Of a DNA stretch of 64,000 nt, positions 25,738-35,972 are shown one piece after another; within the stretch, counting starts at the first letter, position 1, and every line of letters begins with the position of its first letter. The position numbers and the translations under genes are program-made. The stretch lies in assembly GCF_007971525.1 (NCBI RefSeq), contig NZ_CP042437.1:4650001-4714000 (forward strand), in the 5' to 3' direction. The DNA comes from Mucilaginibacter ginsenosidivorax (GTDB lineage Bacteria; Bacteroidota; Bacteroidia; Sphingobacteriales; Sphingobacteriaceae). The notes beneath the pieces are model-generated. The model was given only the letters and a program-made list of their open reading frames with translations, did no database searches and had not been told where the DNA came from.

Positions 25738-28245
25738 ATGACATTAAATAACCTGGATATAAAAGGACTAAGCAGTAAAGAGGTTACAGAGGCCAGGCAG
25801 CGTTATGGCGCCAACAGCCTTACCTATAAAAAAGAAAACGGTTTTATTGACGCCCTGAAAAGTATTGTAAAAGAGCCAATGGTTATTTTACTATTGGTTA
25901 CTGCGGCTATTTATTTTATCAGCGGGAAAAATGGCGACGGCTTTTTCCTGGCATCGGCCGTTATTTTGGTATCGGGGATTTCGCTATACCAGGATTCGCG
26001 GAGCAGGAATGCCCTTGATAAACTTAAAGATTACTCGCAGCCAACCTGTAAAGTGATAAGAGACGGTGTTATAGTGGAAATAAAAAGCGGCGACCTGGTT
26101 ATTGGCGATTGTTTGATTGTTGAAGAAGGTACGTCTGTATCGGCCGATGGCGTAATTATCCAATCAAATGATTTTTCGGTAAATGAAAGCATCCTTACCG
26201 GCGAATCGCTGCCTGTTTACAAGGATAAATCAACAACCGATAATACAATTCTGCGGGGTACTACGGTAGCCGGCGGCCTGGCGATAGCCAGGGTAACTGC
26301 TATTGGCAATAAAACCCGGCTGGGCGCCATAGGCAAAAGCCTGGAAGCAATTACCGAAGAAAAGACCCCGCTTGAACTGCAGATTAACAATTTTGTAAAA
26401 AAAATGGTGGTTGCCGGCGCCATTGTTTTTATTATAGTATGGGCTATTAACTATACACATTCCCGCAACCTTACCGATAGCCTGATCAAAGCGCTTACGC
26501 TGGCTATGAGTATTTTGCCCGAGGAGATACCTGTTGCCTTCACCTCGTTTATGGCCTTGGGCGCCTGGCGGCTGATGAAAATGGGCATCGTAGTAAAGCA
26601 AATGAAAACGGTTGAAACCCTGGGCAGCGCATCTGTGATATGTACCGATAAAACAGGTACCATTACCGAAAATAAAATGAGCCTGGCTAAGGTTTTTGCG
26701 CTCGAATCGGGCAAGATTACTGATGCTGGTGGCACATACGATGAACCTGAACGGAAACTTATCAGGGTGGCAATGTGGGCCAGCGAACCTATTCCTTTTG
26801 ACCCTATGGAAATTGCCTTACATGAGGCTTATGCAAAAACGGCTGTAACCGATGAGCGGCCCCGATATAAAATGGTTCATGAATATCCGCTGGGTGGTAA
26901 GCCGCCCATGATGACCCACTTGTTTGAAAACGAGAATAATGAACGGATTATAGCAGCCAAAGGCGCGCCCGAGGCGATAATGAAAGTAGCCGACCTGGAT
27001 GAAATCCAAATACAGCAGTTACAAACTACTATTAATGCGCTTGCATCTGAAGGTTATCGTATTCTGGCTGTGGCAGAGGCCCACTTTGCCGGGAACAATT
27101 TTCCCGCTACGCAACAGGAGTTTGAATTTGGGTTTAAAGGTTTGGTGGCTTTTTATGATCCTCCTAAAAAAAATATAAAAGCGGTACTTGAAACGTTTTA
27201 TAAAGCAGGTATAACGGTAAAGATTGTAACAGGAGATAATGCCGCTACCACCGCAGCCATTGCCCGGCAAATTGATTTTAAAGGTGCCGATAAATGCATC
27301 AGTGGCGACGAGCTGATGGAACTGGATAGCAATCAGCTTGGGCATAGTGTTCAAAAGCTAAACATTTTTACCCGCATGTACCCGGATACAAAACTCAGGA
27401 TAATTAACGCCTTAAAATCACAGCAGGAGATAGTTGCCATGACCGGCGATGGCGTAAATGACGGCCCTGCACTTAAAGCCGCGCACATTGGAATAGCCAT
27501 GGGTAAAAAGGGAACTGAAATTGCCAGGCAGGCCGCGTCGCTCATATTGCTGGAAGATGATTTATCAAAAATGACAGATGCGGTAGCCATGGGCCGCAGG
27601 ATTTACACCAACCTTAAAAAGGCGATACAGTATATCATCTCCATCCACATACCCATCATACTAACGGTGTTTATCCCGCTTGCGCTCGACTGGATATATC
27701 CCAACATATTTTCGCCGGTGCATATTATTTTTTTGGAGTTGATTATGGGCCCTACCTGTTCAATCATCTATGAAAACGAACCCATGGAAAAAAACACCAT
27801 GCTGCAAAAGCCCCGGCCATTTACTACTACTTTTTTTAACTGGAAGGAGTTGGCCACCAGCGTTGTGCAGGGACTAATGATAACCGCCGGAACTTTAGCT
27901 ACCTACCAGTGGGCAGTAAAAGTCGGGTTAAATGAGCCGCAAACCCGCACCATGGTTTTTACCTGCCTTATAGCAGCCAATGTATTGCTCACGCTGGTAA
28001 ACCGCTCTTTTTACTATTCAGTTTTTACAACTTTAAAGTATAAAAATAATTTGGTATTGCTCATAATTGGTATTACCATAATAGTTACAGGTTTATTGCT
28101 TTATGTAAAACCTTTATCCGTTTTCTTTGGATTTGCATCATTGAGTTTATTTCAATTAGCATTTGCTTTTGGTAGTGGATTTATATCTGTTGCCTGGTAT
28201 GAAATTGTTAAGTGGAGAAAGCGGAGGACAAAACAATTAAGTTAA
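25738..28245 (+). CDS. Cation-translocating P-type ATPase (P2-like, Ca2+-type)
   Basis: From the ATG at 25738 the protein has 835 residues; a TTG 21 bp upstream is an alternative start. Order of domains: cation-ATPase N-terminal region (GLSSKEVTEARQRYGAN), actuator loop with TGES (SILTGESLPVYKD), M4 motif PEEIP, phosphorylation site DKTGT with Asp at about residue 304, N domain, TGDN and GDGVND hinge motifs, then C-terminal membrane helices. There is no heavy-metal CxxC domain, so a Ca2+ or related cation is likely, but PEEIP replaces the PEGLP of classic Ca2+ pumps and the ion is not certain. It follows the universal stress protein gene. Confidence 0.9.
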   Translation: MTLNNLDIKGLSSKEVTEARQRYGANSLTYKKENGFIDALKSIVKEPMVILLLVTAAIYFISGKNGDGFFLASAVILVSGISLYQDSRSRNALDKLKDYSQPTCKVIRDGVIVEIKSGDLVIGDCLIVEEGTSVSADGVIIQSNDFSVNESILTGESLPVYKDKSTTDNTILRGTTVAGGLAIARVTAIGNKTRLGAIGKSLEAITEEKTPLELQINNFVKKMVVAGAIVFIIVWAINYTHSRNLTDSLIKALTLAMSILPEEIPVAFTSFMALGAWRLMKMGIVVKQMKTVETLGSASVICTDKTGTITENKMSLAKVFALESGKITDAGGTYDEPERKLIRVAMWASEPIPFDPMEIALHEAYAKTAVTDERPRYKMVHEYPLGGKPPMMTHLFENENNERIIAAKGAPEAIMKVADLDEIQIQQLQTTINALASEGYRILAVAEAHFAGNNFPATQQEFEFGFKGLVAFYDPPKKNIKAVLETFYKAGITVKIVTGDNAATTAAIARQIDFKGADKCISGDELMELDSNQLGHSVQKLNIFTRMYPDTKLRIINALKSQQEIVAMTGDGVNDGPALKAAHIGIAMGKKGTEIARQAASLILLEDDLSKMTDAVAMGRRIYTNLKKAIQYIISIHIPIILTVFIPLALDWIYPNIFSPVHIIFLELIMGPTCSIIYENEPMEKNTMLQKPRPFTTTFFNWKELATSVVQGLMITAGTLATYQWAVKVGLNEPQTRTMVFTCLIAANVLLTLVNRSFYYSVFTTLKYKNNLVLLIIGITIIVTGLLLYVKPLSVFFGFASLSLFQLAFAFGSGFISVAWYEIVKWRKRRTKQLS

Positions 28246-28435
28246 GATTTTCATCCAGGGCGAATAATGCAGAATAAAGAATTTATTAGCATTTTAAAAT
28301 AAAAGTGCCAAAATTTCGCCCTGTTTTTAAAAAAACGCGTCCGGCGCTATAGAAACGAAACTTGTGCAGTTAAAATACGTAAACTACTTATAGCGCTGCC
28401 ATAAACCACAGCGCACAGACCTAATTATACAATTC

Positions 28436-31400
28436 GTGTTTAAAGCCAGCCAGATCATTCATTTATGGATTAGTGTTTTTTTATTTGCGGGCATGCCGCT
28501 GGCTTGTTTTTCGCAGAACCAAAGCCTCAAGTTTGAGCACATCGGGACCAGGGATGGGCTATCGCAGATTGATGTAAGCAGTATTATTCAGGATAGCCGC
28601 GGGTTTATGTGGATTGGCACAGGCAATGGCCTTAACCGGTACGATGGGTATAAATTCATCAACTACAGGTTCGATCTGGCTAACGTCAGTTCGTTAAGCA
28701 ACAACGTTATCAGCGACCTGGCAGAAGATAAATCCGGAAATATTTGGATAGCCACCAAAGGTGGATTGAATAAGTTTGACAGGGCTTCCGGCCGCTTTAT
28801 CAGGTACCTGCATAACGACCGCGACCCCGCAAGTTTGGCTGTAGATGTGGTGAACCGGCTAAGCTTTGATAGCGCGGGCAATTTGTGGATAGCTACCCAA
28901 AACGGGGGGCTTGATTACCTTGATGTACGCTCAAACAAATTCAGGCATTACACACATTCCGGCGTGGATAGCAATAGCTTGAGCAATAATACCGTATACA
29001 CCGTTTTTACCGACTCGCACCAAAACCTGTGGGTGGGAACGGCCGGCGGATTAAACCTTTACCGGCCGGCAGGTAATAACTTTTCGAGGTTTAAATATGC
29101 GGATACTGATGCAGGCGCGTCAGGTGATCATATCTTCTGCATCTATGAAGATAGGGCCGGCAACCTTTACCTGGGCACCATATCCGAAGGGGTTTTTGTA
29201 TTTAACCCTGCAAAACATACCTTCAGGCACGTAAAAAATAAAGATAGCCTGGGTAATACCACCTCGGTAAACACAGTCAATAGCCTGGGCCAGGATGATA
29301 ATGGCAATATTTGGATTGGGGCCGAGCATGGCGGGCTCAGTTTGCTGGATGCTTCAGGTAATCTTTTTAACTACCAACATGATGATATTGACAATAACAG
29401 TATCAAAGGTATCACCATTAATGCCATCTATAAAGATAAAACCGGCAATATGTGGTTGGGTGCTTTTGGCGGTGGAATAAACCTTTATAAAAAGGCAACT
29501 TCCAGCTTCGCACTTTACCAGCACAATTCTTCACCAAAAAGCCTCTCGAGCAATTTTGTGCTTGACTTGTTCGAGGATCGGGATAAAAATATCTGGGTAG
29601 GTACCGATGGCGGCGGGCTCAACCTGTTTAACCGGTCAACCGGGTCATTCAGGCATTATAAACAACCACCCGCCGGCAAAAACGGCATTGCCGGCAATTA
29701 TGTGTTAACTACCACTCAACACCCCGATGGAAACCTATGGATTGGCACCTGGGGCGATGGGTTCAGCATATTTAATCCTAAAACTGGCATATTCAAAAAT
29801 TATAAAGTAAACCCCGCTAAGCCGGATGGGCCAGGTGGAAACAACATTTATTCCATACTGCATACCAAAGATCAAAACACCTGGCTGGGAACATTTAATG
29901 ACGGGTTGGACTTTTATGATCATAAAACCGGCAAGTTTAAACATTTCAGGTATGATGCGCATAACCCGCAAAGCATCAGCAGCAACCGGATTTACGATTT
30001 GTGCGAAGACCGCAATGGCAACTTGTGGATTGGCACAAATGATAATGGGCTTGATATGTTAGATAGTAAAACGGGTGTTTTTACCCATTTTAGGCACCAG
30101 GATGGGCGCAATAGCCTGAGTAGTAATACGGTTACGGATATTTTTTTAGATAGCAAAGGTAAATTATGGCTTTGTACCATTAGCGGCCTCAACTTATTTG
30201 ACCCGGTTACTAAGCATTTTACAGTTTTCACTAAAAAAGATGGCCTGGCCAGCGATATTATTTATGCGATAAAAGAGGATGGTGCCGGCAATTTTTGGGC
30301 CAGTACCAATAATGGCATATCTATGTACAACCCGGTTACGCGGATGTTTAAAAATTACACTACCGAAGATGGTTTACAGGGAGATGATTTTAAACCGCAC
30401 TCGGCGTTAAAGACAAGCGATGGAGAGATTTTTTTTGGGGGTATTAATGGCTTTAACGCTTTTTACCCGGCGCGGATAGTCGGGCCGGCACCATTTTCGC
30501 CGGTGGTTATCACTTCGTTTCTTATTTTTAACAAACCGATAAGCACCGTATTACGTGCGGATGATGCAAACGCGCTGAAGCAGGACATAGCCGATACCAG
30601 GAGCATTACCCTATCCTACAGGCAATCGGATATCTCGATGGAATATGCCGCCCTCGACTTTGCCTCTGCCGACAGGAAAAAATACGCCTTTATCCTGCAG
30701 AATTATGATAGCCAGTGGAGTGAAGTAGGGAGCAGGAATACTGCCTCTTACACCAACCTGCCCGCCGGCGAATACTACTTTAAAATAAAGTACCAGAATA
30801 GTGCCGGGCAATGGTCGCCGGTGACAACTGCCCTTAAAATTACCATTGTACCACCATTTTGGTTAACATGGTGGTTTAAGTTGCTGGCAGTTATCGTTTT
30901 AGCATCGGCTATATACGGGCTTTTCAGGTACCGCGTCAGGTCTATCAAACTACGGCAGCTGGTGTTGGAGCGGCAGGTACAGGAACGTACCGAGCTGCTG
31001 GCCAAAATGACAATTGATGAGCATAAAGCACGCATGGAGGCCGAGCGGGCCAACGCGGCCAAAAGCCTTTTTATGGCTACCATGAGCCACGAAATACGCA
31101 CGCCGATGAACGGCGTAGTGGGCATGGCCATGCTTTTATCGGGCACACAGCTTACCCCCGAGCAGGAAGAGTATACCGAAACCATTAAAAATTGCGGCGA
31201 TGCGCTGTTATCCGTGATTAACGATATCCTTGATTTTTCGAAAATAGAATCGGGAAAAATGGAGCTTGATGAAAACGATTTCGATCTGCGGAACTGCATT
31301 GAGGGTACCCTGGATGTGTTTGCAGGCGGTGCCTTTAAACCCAACCTGGAGCTGCTTTACCAGATTGCACCCGATGTTCCGGCTGTTGTTTTTGGCGATG

Positions 31401-32596
31401 AGCTGCGCCTGAGGCAGGTGCTGCTTAACCTGGTGAGCAATGCCGTTAAGTTTACCGTACGGGGCGAGATTGTTATTAATGTGAGTATGATACCCGGTTA
31501 CAACCAGGATTTTGCTTTATCGTTTAGCGTGCGCGATACCGGGATAGGGATTCCGGCCGAAAAACTGGACAAGCTTTTTCAGGCTTTTTCGCAGGTCGAC
31601 TCGGGTACAACGCGCAAATACGGTGGGAGCGGCCTTGGCCTTACCATCAGCAAACGGCTGATTGAACTGATGGGCGGCGATATTAAAGTTGAAAGCGAAT
31701 TTGGCAAAGGCACCACCTTTTGTTTCCATATTAAATCGGCAAAAGGAAATGAAAGTAGCATTGCCGAACATTTGGAAAGCCACACCGGCTTGCAAGAAAA
31801 ACATATATTGATTGTTGATGATAATGAAGCAGGCCGCGGGGTATTGCAGGCGCAACTTGCACAATGGGAATTTGATGCAACGGCGGTAGCATCGGCGAGC
31901 GAAGCCCTGGAAATATTGGCTGTGAATGATAAAACTGACCTGGTATTGGCTGATTTTAATATGCCCGAAATGGATGGCTTCCAGATGACAAGGCGTATAC
32001 GGGCCGGGTATCCCGCGATGCGTGTAATTTTGCTTGGGCCTGCAAGTCACGAGCAGTACAAAAAAGAACCGGGCCTTTTTAACGCTGTGGTAGCTAAGCC
32101 TGTTAAGTATCATGTGCTTTATAACGCTATTATTAACCAGTTAAAAAAGGTTGATGTAGCCCACGAACCACATGTGCGTGGAAATCTGTTCACTGTAGCG
32201 TTTGCCAGACAATACCCGATAGATATCCTGATAGCAGAAGATAACCTGATTAATCAAAAACTGGCCGTACGCATACTTACAAAAATGGGTTATGCGCCTG
32301 ATGTGGCACCAAATGGACTGGCAGTTTTGGAGTCGCTTGCCCACAAAAACTATGGGCTGATTTTTATGGACGTTCAGATGCCCGAAATGGATGGGCTGGA
32401 GGCCACCAAACTAATCAGGCTGGAAAATGCACATCAGCCTGTTATTGTGGCGATGACGGCCAATGCAATGCCCGAAGACCGTGGGGCATGCCTTGCTGCC
32501 GGCATGGACGATTACCTGAGTAAACCTATAAAAGTGGATGAGATACTATCGGTGATAGAAAAATGGTGGAAAAAAACGAAGGATCATCAGGGTTAA
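28436..32596 (+). CDS. Two-component regulator-propeller hybrid histidine kinase with two receiver domains
   Basis: This 1386-residue protein starts at GTG. A signal peptide (ending CFSQN) leads into 14 short propeller repeats with W-I/V-G-T cores (e.g. MWIGTGNG, LWVGTAGG, IWVGTDGG), enough for two seven-bladed propellers, to about residue 690. A Y_Y_Y-type beta-sandwich and a membrane helix (about 805-830) follow. Then come HisKA with His885 (MSHEIRTPMNG), HATPase (VSNAVKF, DTGIGIP, GGSGLGL) and two receivers with Asp1173 (LADFNMP) and Asp1312 (FMDVQMP). Unlike classic bacteroidetal HTCS proteins it lacks an AraC DNA-binding domain, and there is no Hpt domain. The first receiver has Gly where the switch Thr/Ser is expected (ILLGPASHE). 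Ligand unknown. Confidence 0.93.
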   Translation: MFKASQIIHLWISVFLFAGMPLACFSQNQSLKFEHIGTRDGLSQIDVSSIIQDSRGFMWIGTGNGLNRYDGYKFINYRFDLANVSSLSNNVISDLAEDKSGNIWIATKGGLNKFDRASGRFIRYLHNDRDPASLAVDVVNRLSFDSAGNLWIATQNGGLDYLDVRSNKFRHYTHSGVDSNSLSNNTVYTVFTDSHQNLWVGTAGGLNLYRPAGNNFSRFKYADTDAGASGDHIFCIYEDRAGNLYLGTISEGVFVFNPAKHTFRHVKNKDSLGNTTSVNTVNSLGQDDNGNIWIGAEHGGLSLLDASGNLFNYQHDDIDNNSIKGITINAIYKDKTGNMWLGAFGGGINLYKKATSSFALYQHNSSPKSLSSNFVLDLFEDRDKNIWVGTDGGGLNLFNRSTGSFRHYKQPPAGKNGIAGNYVLTTTQHPDGNLWIGTWGDGFSIFNPKTGIFKNYKVNPAKPDGPGGNNIYSILHTKDQNTWLGTFNDGLDFYDHKTGKFKHFRYDAHNPQSISSNRIYDLCEDRNGNLWIGTNDNGLDMLDSKTGVFTHFRHQDGRNSLSSNTVTDIFLDSKGKLWLCTISGLNLFDPVTKHFTVFTKKDGLASDIIYAIKEDGAGNFWASTNNGISMYNPVTRMFKNYTTEDGLQGDDFKPHSALKTSDGEIFFGGINGFNAFYPARIVGPAPFSPVVITSFLIFNKPISTVLRADDANALKQDIADTRSITLSYRQSDISMEYAALDFASADRKKYAFILQNYDSQWSEVGSRNTASYTNLPAGEYYFKIKYQNSAGQWSPVTTALKITIVPPFWLTWWFKLLAVIVLASAIYGLFRYRVRSIKLRQLVLERQVQERTELLAKMTIDEHKARMEAERANAAKSLFMATMSHEIRTPMNGVVGMAMLLSGTQLTPEQEEYTETIKNCGDALLSVINDILDFSKIESGKMELDENDFDLRNCIEGTLDVFAGGAFKPNLELLYQIAPDVPAVVFGDELRLRQVLLNLVSNAVKFTVRGEIVINVSMIPGYNQDFALSFSVRDTGIGIPAEKLDKLFQAFSQVDSGTTRKYGGSGLGLTISKRLIELMGGDIKVESEFGKGTTFCFHIKSAKGNESSIAEHLESHTGLQEKHILIVDDNEAGRGVLQAQLAQWEFDATAVASASEALEILAVNDKTDLVLADFNMPEMDGFQMTRRIRAGYPAMRVILLGPASHEQYKKEPGLFNAVVAKPVKYHVLYNAIINQLKKVDVAHEPHVRGNLFTVAFARQYPIDILIAEDNLINQKLAVRILTKMGYAPDVAPNGLAVLESLAHKNYGLIFMDVQMPEMDGLEATKLIRLENAHQPVIVAMTANAMPEDRGACLAAGMDDYLSKPIKVDEILSVIEKWWKKTKDHQG

Positions 32597-32914
32597 GTTG
32601 AGCGAGTGAAAAAATAACTTATCCTTACGATGAAAGTGTTTACGCCGCCCTTGGTTAAACGCATCTACTTGTGTTGGGGAGGTGGGTATAAGCATCAAAC
32701 GCTAACTTATTTTTATTGGCTGATCGTGGTTAAATGATCCAGATAGTAAAGGGATTTGTATTGGCCAACAACAGGCACAAATATTGGATTCGCTAAATCG
32801 GCTGCCATTTTAATGTTAACCATGATAAAATATAAAATACTGATTATCAAATATTTATAAATATTTATCTGAAATATGTTAAGTTATGTTAACCCAATTA
32901 GAAGCTTTTTCCTG
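32597..32914. other. 318-bp spacer between convergent genes
   Basis: Lies between the hybrid kinase and a minus-strand response regulator. No open frame and no clear terminator hairpin was found. The last 100 bp are very AT-rich with repeated AAATATTTATAAATATTTAT text. Confidence 0.5.
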
Positions 32915-33313
32915 TTACGCCGCCGAGTACCTTAAATAGGTATCGTTTAAAGTTTGTTTACTAAAAGGTTTTGAAACAAAGGATTTGACGAACGGATAAT
33001 TCTTTGATCTTGAAAAGTCCCTGGGATCGATGGATGATGATACAATATATACGTCTACTGTTTTCTTAAAAAGGGGAATTAACTCCTTAAATTGAGCCAG
33101 GAATTCCCACCCGTTAAAATCGGGCATATGAAGATCCAAAAATATCAGATCAGGAAGCTTGTCATTAAAACCACTGTTTTCCCTAAGCGACTCAACTTGT
33201 AACCGGGCATCCGAACTATGTGTAACGTGTTGAAACAAGTTACCTGAATCAATCATCCGTTGTAAAATCAGGTGTTCAATCGGGTTATCGTCAATTATCA
33301 AAAGCCGGCACAT
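32915..33313 (-). CDS. Single-domain response regulator
   Basis: This 132-residue receiver has no output domain: LLIIDDN for the acidic pocket, phospho-acceptor Asp60 in FLDLHMPDFNGWEF, the Ser switch in VSSSIDP and Lys in VSKPF. It resembles the regulator at 5585 (both have the NGWEF/DGWEF pattern), a small class common in Bacteroidetes next to PAS kinases. No kinase is adjacent on its own strand; the nearest is the convergent hybrid kinase. It may be an orphan. Confidence 0.85.
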   Translation of the reverse strand: MCRLLIIDDNPIEHLILQRMIDSGNLFQHVTHSSDARLQVESLRENSGFNDKLPDLIFLDLHMPDFNGWEFLAQFKELIPLFKKTVDVYIVSSSIDPRDFSRSKNYPFVKSFVSKPFSKQTLNDTYLRYSAA

Positions 33314-33358
33314 ATCTCTTTACGTTTATAATGGACGTTATGCAAATTCAATGCCAAG

Positions 33359-33395
33359 TAGTTCATTGGTTCACTTGTTCATTAGTTCATTGGTC
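33359..33395. repeat. Short word-like repeat built from GTTCATTGG / GTTCATTAG
   Basis: The words AGTTCATTGGTTC, ACTTGTTCATTAG and TTCATTGGTC follow each other upstream of the GldFG gene. A single complementary word (CCAATGAACC) occurs at about 33468. It is like half of the permuted-word palindromes found elsewhere in this window. Confidence 0.5.
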
Positions 33396-33533
33396 TTTTC
33401 TGGTGGGGTTGCCTGATAGATAGGAGGCATTCATCCAAAAAAACATTTGCCCGCCATGCCCGCGTTCCAATGAACCTTTCCACTTTAAATATTATTATCG
33501 TAATTTCGGCGTTTCAGCATATTATATACAGCA

Positions 33534-35939
33534 GTGCTTAGCATCCTCAAAAAAGAAATAACATCATACCTCAGCTCGCTGGTGGCTTATGTTACCATTG
33601 GCGTTTTTTTATTGGTTTTGGGTTTGTTCCTTTGGGTATTTCCCGATTCCAGCATCCTGGATTATGGTTACGCGGGTCTCGACAGCCTTTTTAGCACAGC
33701 ACCCTACCTGTTCATGTTCCTGATACCGGCCATCACCATGCGCTCGCTGGCCGAGGAACGTAAAGAAGGTACTTTTGAACTGCTTTTTACCCGCCCGTTA
33801 AAAGACTGGGAAATTGTGTTGGGCAAATACTTTGCCTGCCTGCTCATTGTACTATTTGCACTACTGCCTACGCTAATTTATTACTACTCGGTAAGCATAT
33901 TGGGCACACCACAAGGCAACATTGATACCGGCGCCGTTATCGGTTCGTACATCGGGTTGTTTTTATTGGGTGCCGCATTCGCGGCTATAGGCCTGTTTGC
34001 ATCGTCCATCACCAAAAACCAGATTATTGCCTTTACCATCGCGGTTTTCCTGTGTTTCTTTTTTTACAACGGGTTCGATTCATTAAGCCAGATGCTTTCC
34101 CTGCAGGATCTGGGCCTGCAAAGCCTGGGCATTACACAGCATTACCAATCGGTAAGCCGCGGTGTGTTGGATACGCGCGATTTGATTTATTTTTTACTGG
34201 TAGCCAGCGCATTTATATGGCTTACCTTATTTATACTGATTAAGCAGCGGCAAAAGCAGCTAAATACTACGGTTATGGTTGGCTTGCTGTCGGCTTTTAT
34301 ATTGGTAGGTATTATTGCCCAATTTGCCTTTACCCGGTTTGATTTTACCACCGAAAAACGCTTTACCATATCGCCTATCAGCCGGAAAATTATAAGCGAT
34401 TTGCCAAAGCCGGTAAAAATTACAGTTTACCTGCAAGGCGGTGGCCTACCTGCCGGCATGAAACGCCTGCAAGGTGCGGCCCGCGATATGATAACCGATT
34501 TAAAGGCTTATAGCCATGGTAATATCCAGTTTGAATTTGTCGACCTGTTATCAACAATTAAAAAGCTGCCCGATGATAAGCAAAAAGAAGCTTACGAGGA
34601 TTTTGAAGCCAAAGGCGTAACAGGCCAAAATATCAGCTTTAAAACTGACGATGGCGTATCGCAAAAATTAATATTCCCCGAAGCTGTTGTAAAATCGGGC
34701 GACAAGGAAGTGGTGGTAAACCTGGTGCAAACGCGCATCGGCTCATCGGATGAGGAGCAGATCAATATCTCGGTGCAAAACCTGGAGTATGCCTTTACAT
34801 CGGCTATTAAAAAGGCGGTGAGCGGCGGCAAGCCGCAGATTGGTTTTACCGAAGGCCATCATGAGCTTACCGATTTACAGCTGAATGATGCCATGAAATC
34901 GTTGTCGGATGGTTTCGAGGTGGGCAGGTTAAACCTGGCTACTATTCCGTTTAAGGCTTTGCAAAACATTAAACTATTGGTTATCCCCAAGCCCGACCAG
35001 AAGTTTACCGAACTGGAAAAGTTTAAGCTTGACCAGTACATTATGCGCGGCGGCAAAGTGCTGTGGACTATTGACCAGGTAAGCGCCGAACTGGATAGCC
35101 TGCGCGGCCACGGCGGTGAGCAAATGTCGTTCCCCAAGCAGCTTAACCTTGACGATCAGCTGTTTCGTTACGGGGTGCGCATCAATTACGATTTGATTGC
35201 CGATATGAGCTGTTCGCCCATACCGGTAAGTACCGGTGAGGTTGGCGGCCAGGCACAAATCCAAATGCTGCCCTGGTTGTATTATCCGCTGTTTATGCCC
35301 TATTCCAAACACCCGATAGTAAAAAACCTGGATGCCATACACAGCGAATTTGCCAGCACAATCGATCTGTTGGATACTAAAAACGTTAAAAAAACTATCC
35401 TGCTGGCATCGTCGCCCTATAATAAAAAGATAAGCGCGCCGCATATTTTATCACTGCAGGCATTGGAGCAGGAGCCAAACCCCAAGGATTTCCAGGGAAC
35501 GCCAAAAACAGTTGCTGTACTGCTGGAAGGTAAGTTTGTATCCGACTGGCGCAACCGCCCGCTGCCCGATAGCCTGGGCGAGGCCGTAACCATTATACCC
35601 GAAAGTGTACGTACTAAAATGGTGGTTATAAGCGATGGCGACATTTTAAAAAACCAGATTGGCCGTGATGGATCGCCATATCCGCTGGGGTACGACCATT
35701 ACACCCAGCAAAGCTATGGCAATAAAAACCTGCTGCTTAATATTGCCGATTACATGACAGACGATTCGGGCCTTATCGCCCTGCGTACCAAAGAGATCAA
35801 GATCCGCCTGCTTAACCGCGCCCGCATCCGTAACGAAAAATTGTACTGGCAACTGGTAAATACGGTTGGCCCGCTTGCTTTAGTGTTAATATGTGCTATT
35901 TTTCAACATTATATCCGCAAGCGGAAGTATGCCCATTAA
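33534..35939 (+). CDS. gldG: GldF-GldG fusion: gliding-type ABC transporter permease plus substrate-binding-like protein
   Basis: This 801-residue protein starts at GTG. The first ~240 residues are an ABC-2 permease like GldF, with about six membrane helices and the motif RSLAEERKEGTFELLFTRPLKDWEIVLGKY (residues ~70-100). After another helix (about 245-265) comes a GldG-like extracytoplasmic region (FTTEKRFTISP, VKITVYLQG, INISVQNLEYAFTSAI, QIGFTEGHHELTD). A C-terminal membrane helix (about 775-792) ends in RKRKYAH. In Flavobacterium GldF and GldG are separate proteins working with the GldA ATPase; here they are one chain and no ATPase gene is adjacent. It is 33 bp upstream of dnaN. Whether it serves gliding or another export task is open. 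Confidence 0.82.
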   Translation: MLSILKKEITSYLSSLVAYVTIGVFLLVLGLFLWVFPDSSILDYGYAGLDSLFSTAPYLFMFLIPAITMRSLAEERKEGTFELLFTRPLKDWEIVLGKYFACLLIVLFALLPTLIYYYSVSILGTPQGNIDTGAVIGSYIGLFLLGAAFAAIGLFASSITKNQIIAFTIAVFLCFFFYNGFDSLSQMLSLQDLGLQSLGITQHYQSVSRGVLDTRDLIYFLLVASAFIWLTLFILIKQRQKQLNTTVMVGLLSAFILVGIIAQFAFTRFDFTTEKRFTISPISRKIISDLPKPVKITVYLQGGGLPAGMKRLQGAARDMITDLKAYSHGNIQFEFVDLLSTIKKLPDDKQKEAYEDFEAKGVTGQNISFKTDDGVSQKLIFPEAVVKSGDKEVVVNLVQTRIGSSDEEQINISVQNLEYAFTSAIKKAVSGGKPQIGFTEGHHELTDLQLNDAMKSLSDGFEVGRLNLATIPFKALQNIKLLVIPKPDQKFTELEKFKLDQYIMRGGKVLWTIDQVSAELDSLRGHGGEQMSFPKQLNLDDQLFRYGVRINYDLIADMSCSPIPVSTGEVGGQAQIQMLPWLYYPLFMPYSKHPIVKNLDAIHSEFASTIDLLDTKNVKKTILLASSPYNKKISAPHILSLQALEQEPNPKDFQGTPKTVAVLLEGKFVSDWRNRPLPDSLGEAVTIIPESVRTKMVVISDGDILKNQIGRDGSPYPLGYDHYTQQSYGNKNLLLNIADYMTDDSGLIALRTKEIKIRLLNRARIRNEKLYWQLVNTVGPLALVLICAIFQHYIRKRKYAH

Positions 35940-35972
35940 ATTTTATATTTTTGATAGATTAATTAGACCCAT

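Noticed and set aside
30775..31344. 189-codon minus-strand frame within the hybrid kinase gene
   Set aside because: Ser/Arg-rich antisense shadow of the HisKA/HATPase coding region.
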